In this document: positions 25,331 to 35,649 of the stretch, piece by piece
How positions within the stretch are numbered: position 1 is the first letter of the stretch
Layout: every line of letters begins with the position of its first letter
From: Gloeomargarita lithophora Alchichica-D10
Lineage (GTDB): Bacteria; Cyanobacteriota; Cyanobacteriia; Gloeomargaritales; Gloeomargaritaceae
Assembly (NCBI RefSeq): GCF_001870225.1
Contig: NZ_CP017675.1
Coordinates: 895,660 to 959,659, forward strand
Direction of reading: 5' to 3'
Length of the DNA stretch: 64,000 bases
Made by a program: the position numbers and the translations under genes
Notes under the pieces: generated by a model
Seen by the model: the letters and a program-made list of their open reading frames with translations, nothing else
The model's database searches: none
What the model was told of the DNA's origin: nothing

Positions 25331-27457
25331 ATGACCGATTTTGTGTGGGAATTGGGTACCGAGGAACTGCCTGCGGATTTTGTCACCGAGGCACTGGCGC
25401 AATGGCAGGCAACCATCCCTAGCACCCTGGCGGCGGTGGATTTGGTGCCGCAAGCCATCCATTACTACGGCACGCCCCGCCGGTTGGCTATAGAACTAAC
25501 CGAGGTGCCCCAGCAACAGCCAGAACAACGGCTGGAGGTGAAAGGCCCCACCGTTGCCGCCGCCTATCAAAACGGGGAACCGACCCCGGCGTTACTGGGA
25601 TTTTTACGCTCTCGCCAAGCCCAACTGACGGATGTGGAACGGCGCCAGACTCCCAAGGGTGAGTTTGTTTATCTCCTGCAAACCATCCCCGGTCGTCCCG
25701 CCCCGGAAGTGCTGGCACAACTCATTCCCCAGTGGTGGCAGGGGTTGACTGGGCGTAGGTTCATGCGTTGGGGCGATGGCACGGTTAAATTCAGCCGCCC
25801 CATCCGCTGGTTGCTGGCACTGTGGGGGGAACAGGTGCTATCGGTCACCCTGGAAAATGGTTCCGAACACCTGCACAGCGACCGGATTAGCTACGGCCAT
25901 CGGGTCTTGCACCCAGAACCGGTAGTGATTTCTCATGCTAATAAGTACTTAGATTGTCTGCGAAAAGCAGGAGTGGAACCCCAGGTTTTGGTGCGCCAAC
26001 AACGGATTCAGCAGGAACTTGAGCAAGCGATTCCCCCGGACAGTTGCGTTGAAATCCCCCCCAATTTATTAGCAGAAGTCACCCAACTGGTGGAATGGCC
26101 GAGTAGTATCTTGGGGACATTTGACCCGGCCTATTTGCATTTGCCCGCCCCGGTGATTACCACCGTGATGACCCAACACCAACGTTATTTTTCCGTATTA
26201 AATGTGCAAGGGGAATTATTACCCAATTTCGTCACGATTAGTAATGGTGATCCTGAGCATGAAACTACGATTAAACAGGGCAATGAACGGGTACTCAAAG
26301 CCCGTTTAGCCGATGCCCAATTTTTCTATCAGGCGGATTTACGCCAACCCTTAGCCGAATATGTGCCCCAATTGGCAAGTGTAACATTCCAGGAAAAACT
26401 CGGTTCGGTGCTGGCGAAAGTGGAACGGCTCAAAAAATTATTAACCAAGGTTTTATCGGACACAAACTATGGAGAATATGAAATCCAATCTATGCTCCGC
26501 ACGGCACATCTATGCAAAGCAGATTTAGTCACACAAATGGTGGGAGAGTTTAGCGAATTACAGGGAATGATAGGGGGTCATTATGCCCTGCAAACGGGGG
26601 AATCAACAGCGGTAGCGCAAGCCATTAACGAACATTATCACGATATACCCACGACGCTAGTAGGGCAATGGGTCGCCCTCGCCGAGCGGCTGGATACGGT
26701 GGCGGGTATTTTGGCAGTGGGTTTGATTCCCACGGGTTCTTCCGACCCCTTTGCCCTGCGGCGAGCGGTTCGGAATATCATTCTGATCACAGCGCAAATT
26801 TATCCTACTTATCCCTTGAATTTAGAACAAATATTTCGAGAAACGATAACCATTTTGGCTGAGGATATTCCCCAATTCAATCATGCAGAAATTCAACGCC
26901 AATGGCATCTTTTATTGGCACAAAGACTGCACACAATTTTACAAGAAAAAGGGTTAGATTACGATCTAATCAATGCCTTATTAGATTCGGAAGAACCGGA
27001 AATCATTCAGCGAATTTGCGCCAATATCCAAGATTTTTTCCATCGGTCAGAACAGTTGATGCAGTTACGAGCCAATGGTATTTTACAATCCATTTATGCA
27101 ACAGTGAATCGAGCCAGTCGCTTGGCGAATCAAGGCGAATTGCCCAGCCTAGAATTAGATATAAAAAAGGTAATTGATACCCAAATTTTACAGCAACCCA
27201 TTGAACAGGAGCTCTATCGAGCGGTGACCCAACTACTCACTCAAGCTCAAGAAACCAAAAATACAGGTAATTATGACTATTTAATTCAGAACTTACAGGA
27301 AATTACGCCAATTTTGGAACGATTTTTTGATGGTTCAGAAAGCGTTTTAGTCATGGATGAGAACCTTGCCATTCGCCAAAATCGCCTGAATTTGCTCGGA
27401 TTAATTCGCAATAGTACCCTGGTGCTGGCGGATTTCTCCCAGATCGTCAAAATCTGA
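25331..27457 (+). CDS. glyS: Glycyl-tRNA synthetase beta subunit
   Basis: 708 residues. The N-terminus FVWELGTEELPADFV and later HQRYFSVLN, ISNGD, KGNERVLKARLADAQFFYQADL-type sequence (KQGNERVLKARLADAQFFY) and IPTGSSDPFALRRA are hallmarks of GlyS. It contributes tRNA recognition and editing-like HD domains and works with the alpha subunit GlyQ, which is not in the window. Its stop shares one base with the murD start (TGATG). Confidence 0.96.
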   Translation: MTDFVWELGTEELPADFVTEALAQWQATIPSTLAAVDLVPQAIHYYGTPRRLAIELTEVPQQQPEQRLEVKGPTVAAAYQNGEPTPALLGFLRSRQAQLTDVERRQTPKGEFVYLLQTIPGRPAPEVLAQLIPQWWQGLTGRRFMRWGDGTVKFSRPIRWLLALWGEQVLSVTLENGSEHLHSDRISYGHRVLHPEPVVISHANKYLDCLRKAGVEPQVLVRQQRIQQELEQAIPPDSCVEIPPNLLAEVTQLVEWPSSILGTFDPAYLHLPAPVITTVMTQHQRYFSVLNVQGELLPNFVTISNGDPEHETTIKQGNERVLKARLADAQFFYQADLRQPLAEYVPQLASVTFQEKLGSVLAKVERLKKLLTKVLSDTNYGEYEIQSMLRTAHLCKADLVTQMVGEFSELQGMIGGHYALQTGESTAVAQAINEHYHDIPTTLVGQWVALAERLDTVAGILAVGLIPTGSSDPFALRRAVRNIILITAQIYPTYPLNLEQIFRETITILAEDIPQFNHAEIQRQWHLLLAQRLHTILQEKGLDYDLINALLDSEEPEIIQRICANIQDFFHRSEQLMQLRANGILQSIYATVNRASRLANQGELPSLELDIKKVIDTQILQQPIEQELYRAVTQLLTQAQETKNTGNYDYLIQNLQEITPILERFFDGSESVLVMDENLAIRQNRLNLLGLIRNSTLVLADFSQIVKI

Positions 27458-28809
27458 TGGGTCAGGCACTGGTTCTGGGTCTGGGGAAATCGGGAATGGC
27501 GGCGGCGCGTTTGCTCCATCGGCAAGGCTGGCAAGTGCAAGTACAAGATAGTTACACTTCTCCTGGATTGGTTGCACAGAAATCCCAACTGGAACACCTG
27601 GGGATCACCATCTGTTTAGGAGAGCCGTTTAACCTACTCGAACCCCCGCCGCAGTTGGTGGTGGTCAGTCCGGGTGTCCCTTGGGATGTGCCGGTTTTGC
27701 AAAAATTGCGGGCGCAGGGGGTGTATGTCCTAGGGGAAATGGGGCTGGCCTGGCGCAGTCTTTGTACTGTTCCTTGGGTAGGAATTACCGGCACCAATGG
27801 CAAAACCACCACCACCAGCCTCGTTGTTGCTATCCTGGCCGAAGCGGGCTATCGGGCACCGGCCTGCGGCAACATTGGCACCCCCGCCTGTGATTTGCTG
27901 GGGCAGGATGTGGACTGGGTGGTGGCGGAAATCAGCAGTTTTCAGATTGAATCATCCCCGGAAATTGCTCCCCAAATTGGTGTCTGGACAACTTTTACTC
28001 CCGACCACTTGAATCGGCATTATACTTTGGAAAATTATTGTCAAATTAAAGCCCATCTATTAGCCCAATCCCAGGTGAAAATTTTGAATGGGGATGACCT
28101 TTATTTACGAGCGCATTTTCGTGAATGTTGGTCGGATACGATCTGGACAAGTATTCAGGGTGTTGATCATTTACCTAAATCAGAGAAACCGGGTATTTAT
28201 ATTCAAAATGAACAGGTAATTTTTGAAGGTAGAGCTATTTTTTCCCTGGAGAATTTCCCGATGCCGGGAGATCATAATCGCCAAAATTTACTCTTAGCAA
28301 TTGCAGTGGCAAATGTGCTGAAAATTCCTCCAGAAATGATCACGCAAGCCATGAGAAAATTTCCTGGAGTGCCCCACCGTTTAGAAGTATTGGGGGTGCA
28401 TCAGGGGATTACTTATATCAATGATAGTAAAGCGACTAATTACGATGCCGCTCAAGTGGGTTTAGCCAGCATGACCGTCCCAACGATTTTGCTCGCCGGG
28501 GGTCAGGCCAAAACCGGAGATGACCAAAACTGGTTACAAACCATCCAAAAACAAGCGGTTGGGGTGGTTTTGTTTGGGGTAGCGGCAGAGAGTTTTGCCC
28601 AACGATTAACGAGTATTAATTACACCCCTTTGATCACTGTAGAAAATTTAGGTGAAGCAGTTCCAGCCGCGCAAAAATTAGCCCAAGAAACAGGGGCTAA
28701 AGTGATTTTGCTCTCCCCGGCCTGTGCCAGTTTTGACCAGTATCCTAATTTTGAAGCCCGTGGGGATCATTTTCGGCAATTGTTTCAAGATTTACTAGAG
28801 TCTGACTAG
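27457..28809 (+). CDS. murD: UDP-N-acetylmuramoylalanine-D-glutamate ligase
   Basis: 450 residues. Adds D-Glu to UDP-MurNAc-Ala in peptidoglycan synthesis. Rossmann-like N-terminus LVLGLGKSGMAAARLL, ATP loop GITGTNGKTTTTSL, substrate residues in ISSFQIE and TFTPDHLNRH, and DSKATNYDAAQVGL near the C-terminal domain are intact. Translationally coupled to glyS. Confidence 0.96.
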   Translation: MGQALVLGLGKSGMAAARLLHRQGWQVQVQDSYTSPGLVAQKSQLEHLGITICLGEPFNLLEPPPQLVVVSPGVPWDVPVLQKLRAQGVYVLGEMGLAWRSLCTVPWVGITGTNGKTTTTSLVVAILAEAGYRAPACGNIGTPACDLLGQDVDWVVAEISSFQIESSPEIAPQIGVWTTFTPDHLNRHYTLENYCQIKAHLLAQSQVKILNGDDLYLRAHFRECWSDTIWTSIQGVDHLPKSEKPGIYIQNEQVIFEGRAIFSLENFPMPGDHNRQNLLLAIAVANVLKIPPEMITQAMRKFPGVPHRLEVLGVHQGITYINDSKATNYDAAQVGLASMTVPTILLAGGQAKTGDDQNWLQTIQKQAVGVVLFGVAAESFAQRLTSINYTPLITVENLGEAVPAAQKLAQETGAKVILLSPACASFDQYPNFEARGDHFRQLFQDLLESD

Positions 28810-28825
28810 AAAATTCCCAGGGAAT

Positions 28826-28912
28826 AGGTATAGAAATCCCACCCGATAGCTGGTTCTGGAGAACCAAATCCGGGCAGTGCCCCTGCGACCTATTTTTAGA
28901 GATGTCCTAATA
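28826..28912. repeat. Dispersed repeat copy
   Basis: Contains ATAGAAATCCCACCCGATAGC, then GGAGAACCAAATCCGGGCAGTGCCCCTGCGACC and a closing TTTTAGAGATGTCC. The same modules in the same order occur at 44190-44307 and 54617-54720. Lies between convergent murD and purM. Confidence 0.65.
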
Positions 28913-28930
28913 TCATGCGAGGCCATGTGA

Positions 28931-29962
28931 TTAACCCATGACTTCCCCAATGATGTACGTCTTCATGCCGAATTGCGCCACAATTTCCTGCGCCTTAGCA
29001 ACCTGCGCTGGGGGAAGCACCACCACATAACCGATGCCCAAATTAAAGGTTTCTCGCATGGCCGATTCACTGATATTCCCTTGCTGGGCTAACCATGGGA
29101 AAATTCCCGGCCATTGCCAATTTTGCCATTGAATTGCAACTTTTTGATTTTGACCTAAACACCGGGGTAAATTCTCTGGCAGTCCCCCCCCGGTAATGTG
29201 CGCCATGCCATGAATTTCAATCCCTTGTTCTCGCAGGGCATTTATCGCCGGAACGTAAATAGTTGTTGGTACTAATAAACTTTCTCCCAAGGTTTTCCCG
29301 CCCAGTTCTGGGGGTGTTTGCGCCAAAATTGCTAACATATTTGTATCGTCAGTGATTAAAGATTCGGTTAAAGATTCTAAAATTTTCCGCACCAAACTGT
29401 AGCCATTGCTATGCACCCCACTGCTGGCTAACCCCAAAGCCACATCCCCAATTTCTACCTGGGAACCGTTGAGTAATTCCCGCCGTTCGACTACTCCCAC
29501 GCAGAATCCCGCTAAATCATAGACTCCTGGGACATAAAATCCCGGCATTTCCGCCGTCTCGCCGCCCAGGAGCGCACAACCACTTTGCACACAGGCGTGG
29601 GTCATGCCTTCCACAACGGTGGCTAAGGTCTTACCATCCAGTACCCCGGTGGCGACATAATCCAAGAAAAATAGGGGTTTGGCATTACTCGTTAATACAT
29701 CATTGACACACATTGCCACCAGGTCTATGCCGATGGTGTCGTGTTTATTAAGGATTTGTGCCAGTTTTAATTTGGTGCCCACCCCGTCCGTTCCCGCCAC
29801 CAACACCGGTTCTTGGTAGCCCGCCGGTAGTTGAAAATAACCGCCAAACCCGCCAATGCCCCCCAATACACCGGGAACCTGGGTTCGCCCAATGGCCGGT
29901 CGAATGGCCTCGACAAACCCCCGTGCCCCGGCCAAATTTACACCCGCTTGTTGGTAATCCAT
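28931..29962 (-). CDS. purM: Phosphoribosylformylglycinamidine cyclo-ligase (AIR synthetase)
   Basis: 343 residues. Closes the imidazole ring in purine synthesis. [68 protein letters not shown] and [13 protein letters not shown] are family signatures. Single gene on the minus strand. Confidence 0.97.
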   Translation of the reverse strand: MDYQQAGVNLAGARGFVEAIRPAIGRTQVPGVLGGIGGFGGYFQLPAGYQEPVLVAGTDGVGTKLKLAQILNKHDTIGIDLVAMCVNDVLTSNAKPLFFLDYVATGVLDGKTLATVVEGMTHACVQSGCALLGGETAEMPGFYVPGVYDLAGFCVGVVERRELLNGSQVEIGDVALGLASSGVHSNGYSLVRKILESLTESLITDDTNMLAILAQTPPELGGKTLGESLLVPTTIYVPAINALREQGIEIHGMAHITGGGLPENLPRCLGQNQKVAIQWQNWQWPGIFPWLAQQGNISESAMRETFNLGIGYVVVLPPAQVAKAQEIVAQFGMKTYIIGEVMG

Positions 29963-30142
29963 GCTGGACTTGTGTACTTAGGCTTGTGAAAACTCGTGAT
30001 AGTCTGTTACAGTCTGTGGGGGTCGCAGGCAACATTAGCCCTGACTTCCACTCTGCCACAAGAATGCCACCAGCGGGAGCGTTATTTTCCTGGTTTGTGG
30101 GTTATTTTTGTCGCTGAATTTTATGCGTTGTGAGGATCGGTG

Positions 30143-31057
30143 ATGCGAAACACCCCAAAAATGCTTGGTCTGGGAACCGTAACCCTAATCTCTTTAGTCG
30201 TTGGTACCTCCCTGCTGGTTCCCGCCGCTCCCGTGCGGAGTGAAGTTTTGAAAGTGGGAGAACGCACCCAGCCTGCCGCACCCCTAGTGACGGTGCGCCC
30301 CCATACCCTGGCAGGCCGACCAGCGGCCACCCTGTTTGTGAGAAATTTACCCATATTTAGCTTTCTTGGGCAAAAGTCTGGAGTTGCTGTGGGAACGAAG
30401 GTGGCGAATGGCCGGGTGGAAGGTGACCCCCTGGTTCCGGCAACCCAGTTGGCGGCGCGCTTGAATCGTCTGAGCCAACAACGGTGGGATGCCAAGGATT
30501 TGCAGGTAGTACGGGATGACCGCCAACACCTGTGGTTGCAGTACAAAAATGAGCGGTTGCTCCGGTTTGATGACACCCTCACGTTTGATGGTTTGACCAA
30601 AGACCAGGTACAAAATGCCCTGCAGATGACCAATCGCCTGCGCCTGCGGTTAGGAAATGCGCCCCCATTAACGGCGATGACTCCCCCAGCGGGTGCCCCG
30701 GCTCAGCCCTCTTTGGCGCAACGGGTGCTGACGGTGGCGGTGGGTTCGGTGCGTTCGGTACGTTCAGTCCTTCAGGGGTGGGCTTCCTGGTATGGTCCTG
30801 GGTTTCAGGGGCGGCGGACGGCCAGTGGGGAACCCTTTAATCCCCAGGCGTTGACGGCGGCGCATCGGACGTTACCCTTTGGGACGCAGGTGCGGGTGAC
30901 CAATTTACGCAATGGGCAGGCGGTGGTGGTGCGGATCAACGACCGGGGGCCACACATTCCGGGGCGGGAGATTGATATTTCAACGGGAGCGGCGCAGGCG
31001 GTGGGGTTGATCCAAATGGGTACGGCGCCGGTGCGGCTGGAGGTTCTTGGGCCTTAA
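30143..31057 (+). CDS. rlpA: RlpA-like double-psi beta-barrel protein
   Basis: 304 residues from ATG 30143, with GAGG at suitable spacing. N-terminal signal (GTVTLISLVVGTSLLVPAAPVRS), a middle region of about 170 residues resembling a peptidase-inhibitor-free linker domain, and a C-terminal RlpA domain: GWASWYGPGFQGRRTASGEPF, AHRTLPFGTQVRVTN, VVRINDRGPH and IDISTGAAQAVGL with the conserved catalytic-type H and D residues. RlpA proteins cleave naked peptidoglycan or act at septa. It leads directly into panC/cmk. Confidence 0.88.
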   Translation: MRNTPKMLGLGTVTLISLVVGTSLLVPAAPVRSEVLKVGERTQPAAPLVTVRPHTLAGRPAATLFVRNLPIFSFLGQKSGVAVGTKVANGRVEGDPLVPATQLAARLNRLSQQRWDAKDLQVVRDDRQHLWLQYKNERLLRFDDTLTFDGLTKDQVQNALQMTNRLRLRLGNAPPLTAMTPPAGAPAQPSLAQRVLTVAVGSVRSVRSVLQGWASWYGPGFQGRRTASGEPFNPQALTAAHRTLPFGTQVRVTNLRNGQAVVVRINDRGPHIPGREIDISTGAAQAVGLIQMGTAPVRLEVLGP

Positions 31058-31058
31058 G

Positions 31059-32588
31059 GTGCGTTTGATCCACACCTTGGCGGGGTTGCAAACCGCCCTG
31101 GCTGACCGGGAAGCTGTGGGTTTTGTGCCCACAATGGGAGCCTTACACCCTGGGCACGGGGCGTTAATCCGGGCGGCACGCCAGGAACACCGAACGGTAG
31201 TGGTAAGTATTTTTGTCAATCCCCTGCAATTTGCGCCGGGGGAGGATTTTGCCCAGTATCCCCGCACCCTAGAAGCAGACGAGGCTCTGTGTGCATCCTG
31301 GGGGGTGGATATTCTGTTTGCGCCCACAGTGCCAGAATTGCTGGGGTCTGCCCCCCTGACCCAGGTGGTGCCGCCGGTAACCCTGACCCAAAATCTCTGT
31401 GCCCCCCACCGACCGGGGCATTTTACGGGGGTGGCGACCATTGTGACATTGTTATTACAAATGATCCGGCCTCACACGCTGTACCTTGGGCAAAAAGATG
31501 CCCAGCAGGTGGCGATTTTACAACGGGTGATCCAGGATTTGCGCTTGGGGGTGCAGGTGCGGGTCGTGCCCACGGTGCGGGAGGCGGATGGTTTGGCTCT
31601 CAGTTCCCGGAATCGTTACCTCAACCCCGCCCAACGGCCACAGGCGGGGCGGATTTACCAGGGACTCCACCGGGCGGAAACTTTATTTCAGCAGGGGGAA
31701 CGGCAGGCTGGGGTTTTGGTCGAGGCGGTGGCGCAGGAATTGGCACAGGAATCAGCGTTAAAAATTCAGTACATTGAGTTGATTCATCCCCCCACTTTGC
31801 AACCTTTGACCCGGATTGAGACGGAGGGTTTATTAGCGGTGGCGGTATTTTTGGGAGATGTGCGTTTGATTGATAATGTCCTGCTAAAATCCCGCTTGCC
31901 GGTGGTGGCGATTGATGGACCGGCGGGGGCGGGAAAATCCACGGTGTCTCGGCTGGTTGCCCAACGGTTGGGGTTGACCTACTTGGATACGGGGGCGTTG
32001 TACCGGGCGGTGACCTGGGCGGTTTTGCGCTCTGGGGTGCCCCTTGCCGATGCGGTGGGGGTGGCGGAGGTGGCGGCCAGTACCCCGGTGGAATTGCGGT
32101 GGCAACCGGATTTACGGGTATTTGTGGCCGGGGAGGATTGTACTGATATAATTCGGACACCGGAGGTAACTCAAGCCGTGTCCCAGGTGGCGGCTCAACC
32201 GGCGGTACGGCAAGTATTGTTGTATATCCAACGGCAGTACGGCCAACGGGGAGGCATTGTGGTCGAGGGGCGGGATATTGGCACCACCGTATTTCCCACC
32301 GCAGAGTTGAAGATTTTTTTAACCGCTTCGGTGCAGGAACGGGCACAGCGGCGTTGGCAGGAACTGCAACAACAGGGAATAACGGGTCTGGATGTGGCGG
32401 CCATTGCCCAGGCGATCCAAAAACGGGATGCCCAGGACAGTCAGCGGCAGGTGTCTCCCCTGCGTCAGGCCGCCGATGCGGTGGTGATTGATTCGGATGG
32501 GCTGGACGTGGCGGGGGTGGTGGCGCAAATTGTGGCGGTGTGGCAAACTCGGAGCCAGTTTCAGAGCCAGTCAGCGGCACAGTTATAA
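31059..32588 (+). CDS. panC/cmk: Bifunctional pantothenate synthetase / cytidylate kinase
   Basis: A 509-residue fusion typical of cyanobacteria. Residues 1-275 are PanC (FVPTMGALHPGHGALI with the HIGH-like motif, LYLGQKDAQQVAILQR, LALSSRNRYL); residues 276-509 are CMP kinase (VVAIDGPAGAGKSTVS, YLDTGALYRAVTWA, GGIVVEGRDIGTTVFPTAELKIFLTAS). GTG 31059 (RLIHTLAGL) is preferred; an in-frame TTG at 31047, closer to GGAGG, overlaps rlpA and cannot be excluded. It supplies pantoate-derived pantothenate and recycles CMP/dCMP. Confidence 0.95.
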   Translation: MRLIHTLAGLQTALADREAVGFVPTMGALHPGHGALIRAARQEHRTVVVSIFVNPLQFAPGEDFAQYPRTLEADEALCASWGVDILFAPTVPELLGSAPLTQVVPPVTLTQNLCAPHRPGHFTGVATIVTLLLQMIRPHTLYLGQKDAQQVAILQRVIQDLRLGVQVRVVPTVREADGLALSSRNRYLNPAQRPQAGRIYQGLHRAETLFQQGERQAGVLVEAVAQELAQESALKIQYIELIHPPTLQPLTRIETEGLLAVAVFLGDVRLIDNVLLKSRLPVVAIDGPAGAGKSTVSRLVAQRLGLTYLDTGALYRAVTWAVLRSGVPLADAVGVAEVAASTPVELRWQPDLRVFVAGEDCTDIIRTPEVTQAVSQVAAQPAVRQVLLYIQRQYGQRGGIVVEGRDIGTTVFPTAELKIFLTASVQERAQRRWQELQQQGITGLDVAAIAQAIQKRDAQDSQRQVSPLRQAADAVVIDSDGLDVAGVVAQIVAVWQTRSQFQSQSAAQL

Positions 32589-32613
32589 TAAAATCTAAGC
32601 CGCAGGCTCTAGC

Positions 32614-33699
32614 ATGATGCTTAATTTGGTGATTATTGGCTCGTTAATTTTGGTGGCCGGAGCCTTGGGGTTTCGGAGCGTGGAGCTTTTGCCGCCGGAA
32701 ACTCTGCTACCGGTGAGTAATTTAAGTGGTTTACGCTGGGTCACTGGTGGCTTTGCGGCGTTGATTTTGGGTTTACCGACGGGGGTGATTTTGCAAGGGG
32801 CGTACCGGCGCCTGGAACAACGCCTGCGCCAGTGGCCGATTGAGGTAATTTTGACCCGGGCGGTGGGCTTGGTCTTGGGGTTGCTGTTGGCGAATTTATT
32901 GCTGGCGCCCCTGTTTGTGCTACCGATTCCTGCGGGGTTGGGGTGGCTGAAACCCTTGGCTGCGGTGGTGACCAGTCTTTCCCTGAGTTATGTGGGGGTG
33001 ACGGCGGCGGATACCCATGGTTCAGCGTTATTGCGTTTGGTGAGTCCCAATACGGTGCAACCGATGCTGTTGGCGGAGGGGACATTGCGCCCGGCGGCCA
33101 GTAAATTGCTGGATAGCAGTGTGATTATTGATGGCCGGATTGAGGCGATTTTGGCAACCCAGTTTTTGGAGGGGCAACTGATTATTCCCCGGTTTGTGTT
33201 GGCCGAACTGCAAACCCTGTCCGATAGTAGCAATGACCAACGGCGGGGGCGGGGGCGCAAGGGGCTAGAATTATTAAACCGGTTGCAACAAAATTATCCC
33301 CAGCGGTTGGTGATTCACAGTGCGGATTTCGCCGATTTGGATACGGTGGATGCTAAATTGGTGCGGTTGGCGCAGGAATTGAATGCTATGTTACTCACCA
33401 ATGATTATGGGTTAAATCAAGTCGCTTCGGTGCAAAATGTGACGGTTTTGAATGTGAATGAATTGGCGCAGGCGATGCGGGCGTTGTACCTACCGGGGGA
33501 TACGTTAGATTTGAAAATCCTCAAGGAAGGCAAGGAACCCAGCCAGGGGGTGGGCTACCTGGACGATGGCACGATGGTGGTGGTGGAACAGGGGCGGGCG
33601 CATATCGGCGATGAATTGCCGGTGGTGGTGACGGGAGCTTTGCAAACTTCGGCGGGGCGGATGATTTTCGCTCGCCCGAAAGCGTCTTTGAAAACGTGA
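32614..33699 (+). CDS. PIN-TRAM domain membrane-anchored nuclease-like protein (YacL family)
   Basis: 361 residues. Four N-terminal hydrophobic segments (to about residue 130) precede a PIN domain (LLDSSVIIDGRIEAIL, FVLAELQTLSDSSNDQRRGRGRKGLELL, DTVDAKLVRLAQELNAMLLTNDYGLN with the acidic metal ligands) and a C-terminal TRAM domain (EGKEPSQGVGYLDDGTMVVVEQGR). The layout is that of YacL/Ycf81-type proteins common in cyanobacteria and Gram-positives; the RNA target is unknown. Its last 15 codons plus stop are repeated in diverged form at 35860-35908. Confidence 0.9.
   Translation: MMLNLVIIGSLILVAGALGFRSVELLPPETLLPVSNLSGLRWVTGGFAALILGLPTGVILQGAYRRLEQRLRQWPIEVILTRAVGLVLGLLLANLLLAPLFVLPIPAGLGWLKPLAAVVTSLSLSYVGVTAADTHGSALLRLVSPNTVQPMLLAEGTLRPAASKLLDSSVIIDGRIEAILATQFLEGQLIIPRFVLAELQTLSDSSNDQRRGRGRKGLELLNRLQQNYPQRLVIHSADFADLDTVDAKLVRLAQELNAMLLTNDYGLNQVASVQNVTVLNVNELAQAMRALYLPGDTLDLKILKEGKEPSQGVGYLDDGTMVVVEQGRAHIGDELPVVVTGALQTSAGRMIFARPKASLKT
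33651..33699 (+). repeat. Direct repeat 1: 3' end of the PIN-TRAM gene
   Basis: 49 bases encoding the last residues GRMIFARPKASLKT and the stop. The copy at 35860-35908 matches at 43 of 49 positions, in the same orientation and the same reading frame. The two copies flank the NERD-helicase gene and a truncated binding-protein fragment. Confidence 0.85.
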
Positions 33700-33723
33700 C
33701 GTACTTTATTGTGGACGTTCATA

Positions 33724-35604
33724 ATGACCCGATTTATTTCGCCATCGAAAGATGAGCTACATCATCTCAGAACGCCTCTAACGATAGGGGAGAAAAGAGT
33801 CTTTGAGTTTTTTAATCAAAATCTTTCAGAAGATTGGGAGATATATATTCAGCCTCACTTGAATGGCTTACGCCCAGATTTTGTTTTACTGAATCCGAAG
33901 GTTGGAATTGCTGTTTTTGAGGTTAAGGACTGGGATCTAGCGGCAATGCCGTATCACATAAGGTATTCATCAACTGAATCCAATAACCCAGAGCTATGGG
34001 CAACATCGAGAGATGGCAGAAATTTTCGGATTAAAGACAATCCCGTTGAAAAAGTTCTCCTCTATAAAAACAGTATTGCTAACTTATACTGTCCACAAAT
34101 TAATAATAATTGCGCTGATCAATCCACTGCCTATCTTTCCTTGATCACGGCTGGAGTGATCGTGACAACCGCAGATACTAGAAGTCTAGAAGAGTTGTTT
34201 TCCCCTTTCTATCAGGCGCGGAACCTCCTTGGAAAAGCTAAACTTTACCATCCACTGGCAGGATGTGATGCTCTCCTATTAAATGATCTAGAAACTGTTT
34301 TTCCTACCGCAAATCGATGGCGCATTTCTAAATTCATGAAGCCTGAACTTGCTACATCTTTGCGAGGTTGGCTAGTCGAGCCAGACTTTTCAGCTACTCA
34401 ACGACAGCCGCTAGAGCTTAATCCTAAACAACGGCAATTGGCAACAAGCCGTACCATATCTGGGTATCGTCGTATTCGTGGTGCTGCTGGTTCTGGTAAA
34501 TCATTAGTATTGGCGGCGAGAGCCGCTCAGTTATCAATTGAATACAAAGATACCTTAGTCGTTTCGTTCAATATTACATTATGGCATTATCTCCGAGATT
34601 TAGCAGTCCGGTATTCCCTGCCAGGTAAAACGATTAATCGCTACATTACATGGCTCCACTTTCATGAATGGTGTAAGCAAGTCATCTGCGGCGAGGCAGG
34701 TCTAGATAATGAGTACAAGGCACTTTGGCGAGAGAATTCAAACATTTTTGAAATACTAGAAATTGAGATTGTGCAACTAACTAACAAGGCAATTGATATT
34801 GCAGGGACACAAATCACAAAGTATGATGTCATTCTTGTTGATGAAGGACAAGACTACAACCCTATCTGGTGGAATACGCTACGACGAGTCCTAAAGGCGG
34901 ATCGTGAGATGGTTCTAGTTGCTGATGAGACACAAGACCTCTATGAACGAGCTAGGAGTTGGACAGAAGATGCTATGAATGGTGCAGGCTTTAGCGGTCC
35001 CTGGGTACAACTAGAAACCTGCTATCGAATGCCTCATTCGCTTATTAAATACTTGAGGGACTTTGCAAAACGATATTTGCCTGACTTAAAACTTAACTTG
35101 CCAACGGCACAAGCATCTGAATTAGATTTATATCCTACAAACCTTAGATGGTTACAACTTAGCTCTTCTCAGTCAGTATCGAGAGAGTGCGTTAGTGCTG
35201 CACTCAAAATGCCTGGTTTAGCTACCCCAGATGTTATTGCTTACCCAGATATTGTTCTTCTCCTTCCAACTCATAAGTTGGGGCTAGCTTGTGTATCACT
35301 CCTTAACGAACAAAAATTTAATGTTATTCATATCTTTGATGAAGATCAACAAGAACAGAAGAGCCGGAAAATGGCATTTTTTATGGGTGATGCTCGAATC
35401 AAAGCTTGTACGATTCACAGTTTTAAGGGATGGGAAGCTCGCTACATGGTTATTGCTATTTCTGAAGACACAAATATTGAGTCTGCTTATGTTGCAATGA
35501 GTCGGCTAAAACGACACACAGAAGGAAGTTATCTAACTGTTGTCTGTTCCAATCCAATCCTCGAAGATTTTGGCAGAACTTGGGAAAATTTTATAAGGCT
35601 ATAA
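33724..35604 (+). CDS. NERD-domain / UvrD-like (SF1) helicase fusion
   Basis: 626 residues from ATG 33724. N-terminal NERD nuclease-related domain (residues about 10-120: GEKRVFEFFNQ, RPDFVLLNPKVGIAVFEVKDW, with the D-(E)xK-like pair), then a superfamily 1 helicase: Walker A RGAAGSGKSLVL (about 253), Walker B VILVDEGQDYNPIWW (about 370), LVADETQDLYER, and C-terminal TIHSFKGWEARYMVIAI and YVAMSRLKRHTEGSY. The gene is much AT-richer than its neighbours and sits between direct repeats, so it looks acquired. NERD-helicases are found in defence islands and on plasmids, but no partner gene is seen here; an antiphage or DNA-processing role is inference. Confidence 0.88.
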   Translation: MTRFISPSKDELHHLRTPLTIGEKRVFEFFNQNLSEDWEIYIQPHLNGLRPDFVLLNPKVGIAVFEVKDWDLAAMPYHIRYSSTESNNPELWATSRDGRNFRIKDNPVEKVLLYKNSIANLYCPQINNNCADQSTAYLSLITAGVIVTTADTRSLEELFSPFYQARNLLGKAKLYHPLAGCDALLLNDLETVFPTANRWRISKFMKPELATSLRGWLVEPDFSATQRQPLELNPKQRQLATSRTISGYRRIRGAAGSGKSLVLAARAAQLSIEYKDTLVVSFNITLWHYLRDLAVRYSLPGKTINRYITWLHFHEWCKQVICGEAGLDNEYKALWRENSNIFEILEIEIVQLTNKAIDIAGTQITKYDVILVDEGQDYNPIWWNTLRRVLKADREMVLVADETQDLYERARSWTEDAMNGAGFSGPWVQLETCYRMPHSLIKYLRDFAKRYLPDLKLNLPTAQASELDLYPTNLRWLQLSSSQSVSRECVSAALKMPGLATPDVIAYPDIVLLLPTHKLGLACVSLLNEQKFNVIHIFDEDQQEQKSRKMAFFMGDARIKACTIHSFKGWEARYMVIAISEDTNIESAYVAMSRLKRHTEGSYLTVVCSNPILEDFGRTWENFIRL

Positions 35605-35649
35605 CCACATAATTGAATCAACTAAATCCTTCAGTTTCAACCGCATTCT

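Noticed and set aside
31621-32580. 319-codon minus-strand ORF opposite panC/cmk
   Set aside because: Extremely proline-rich translation mirroring the GGN codons of the real gene.
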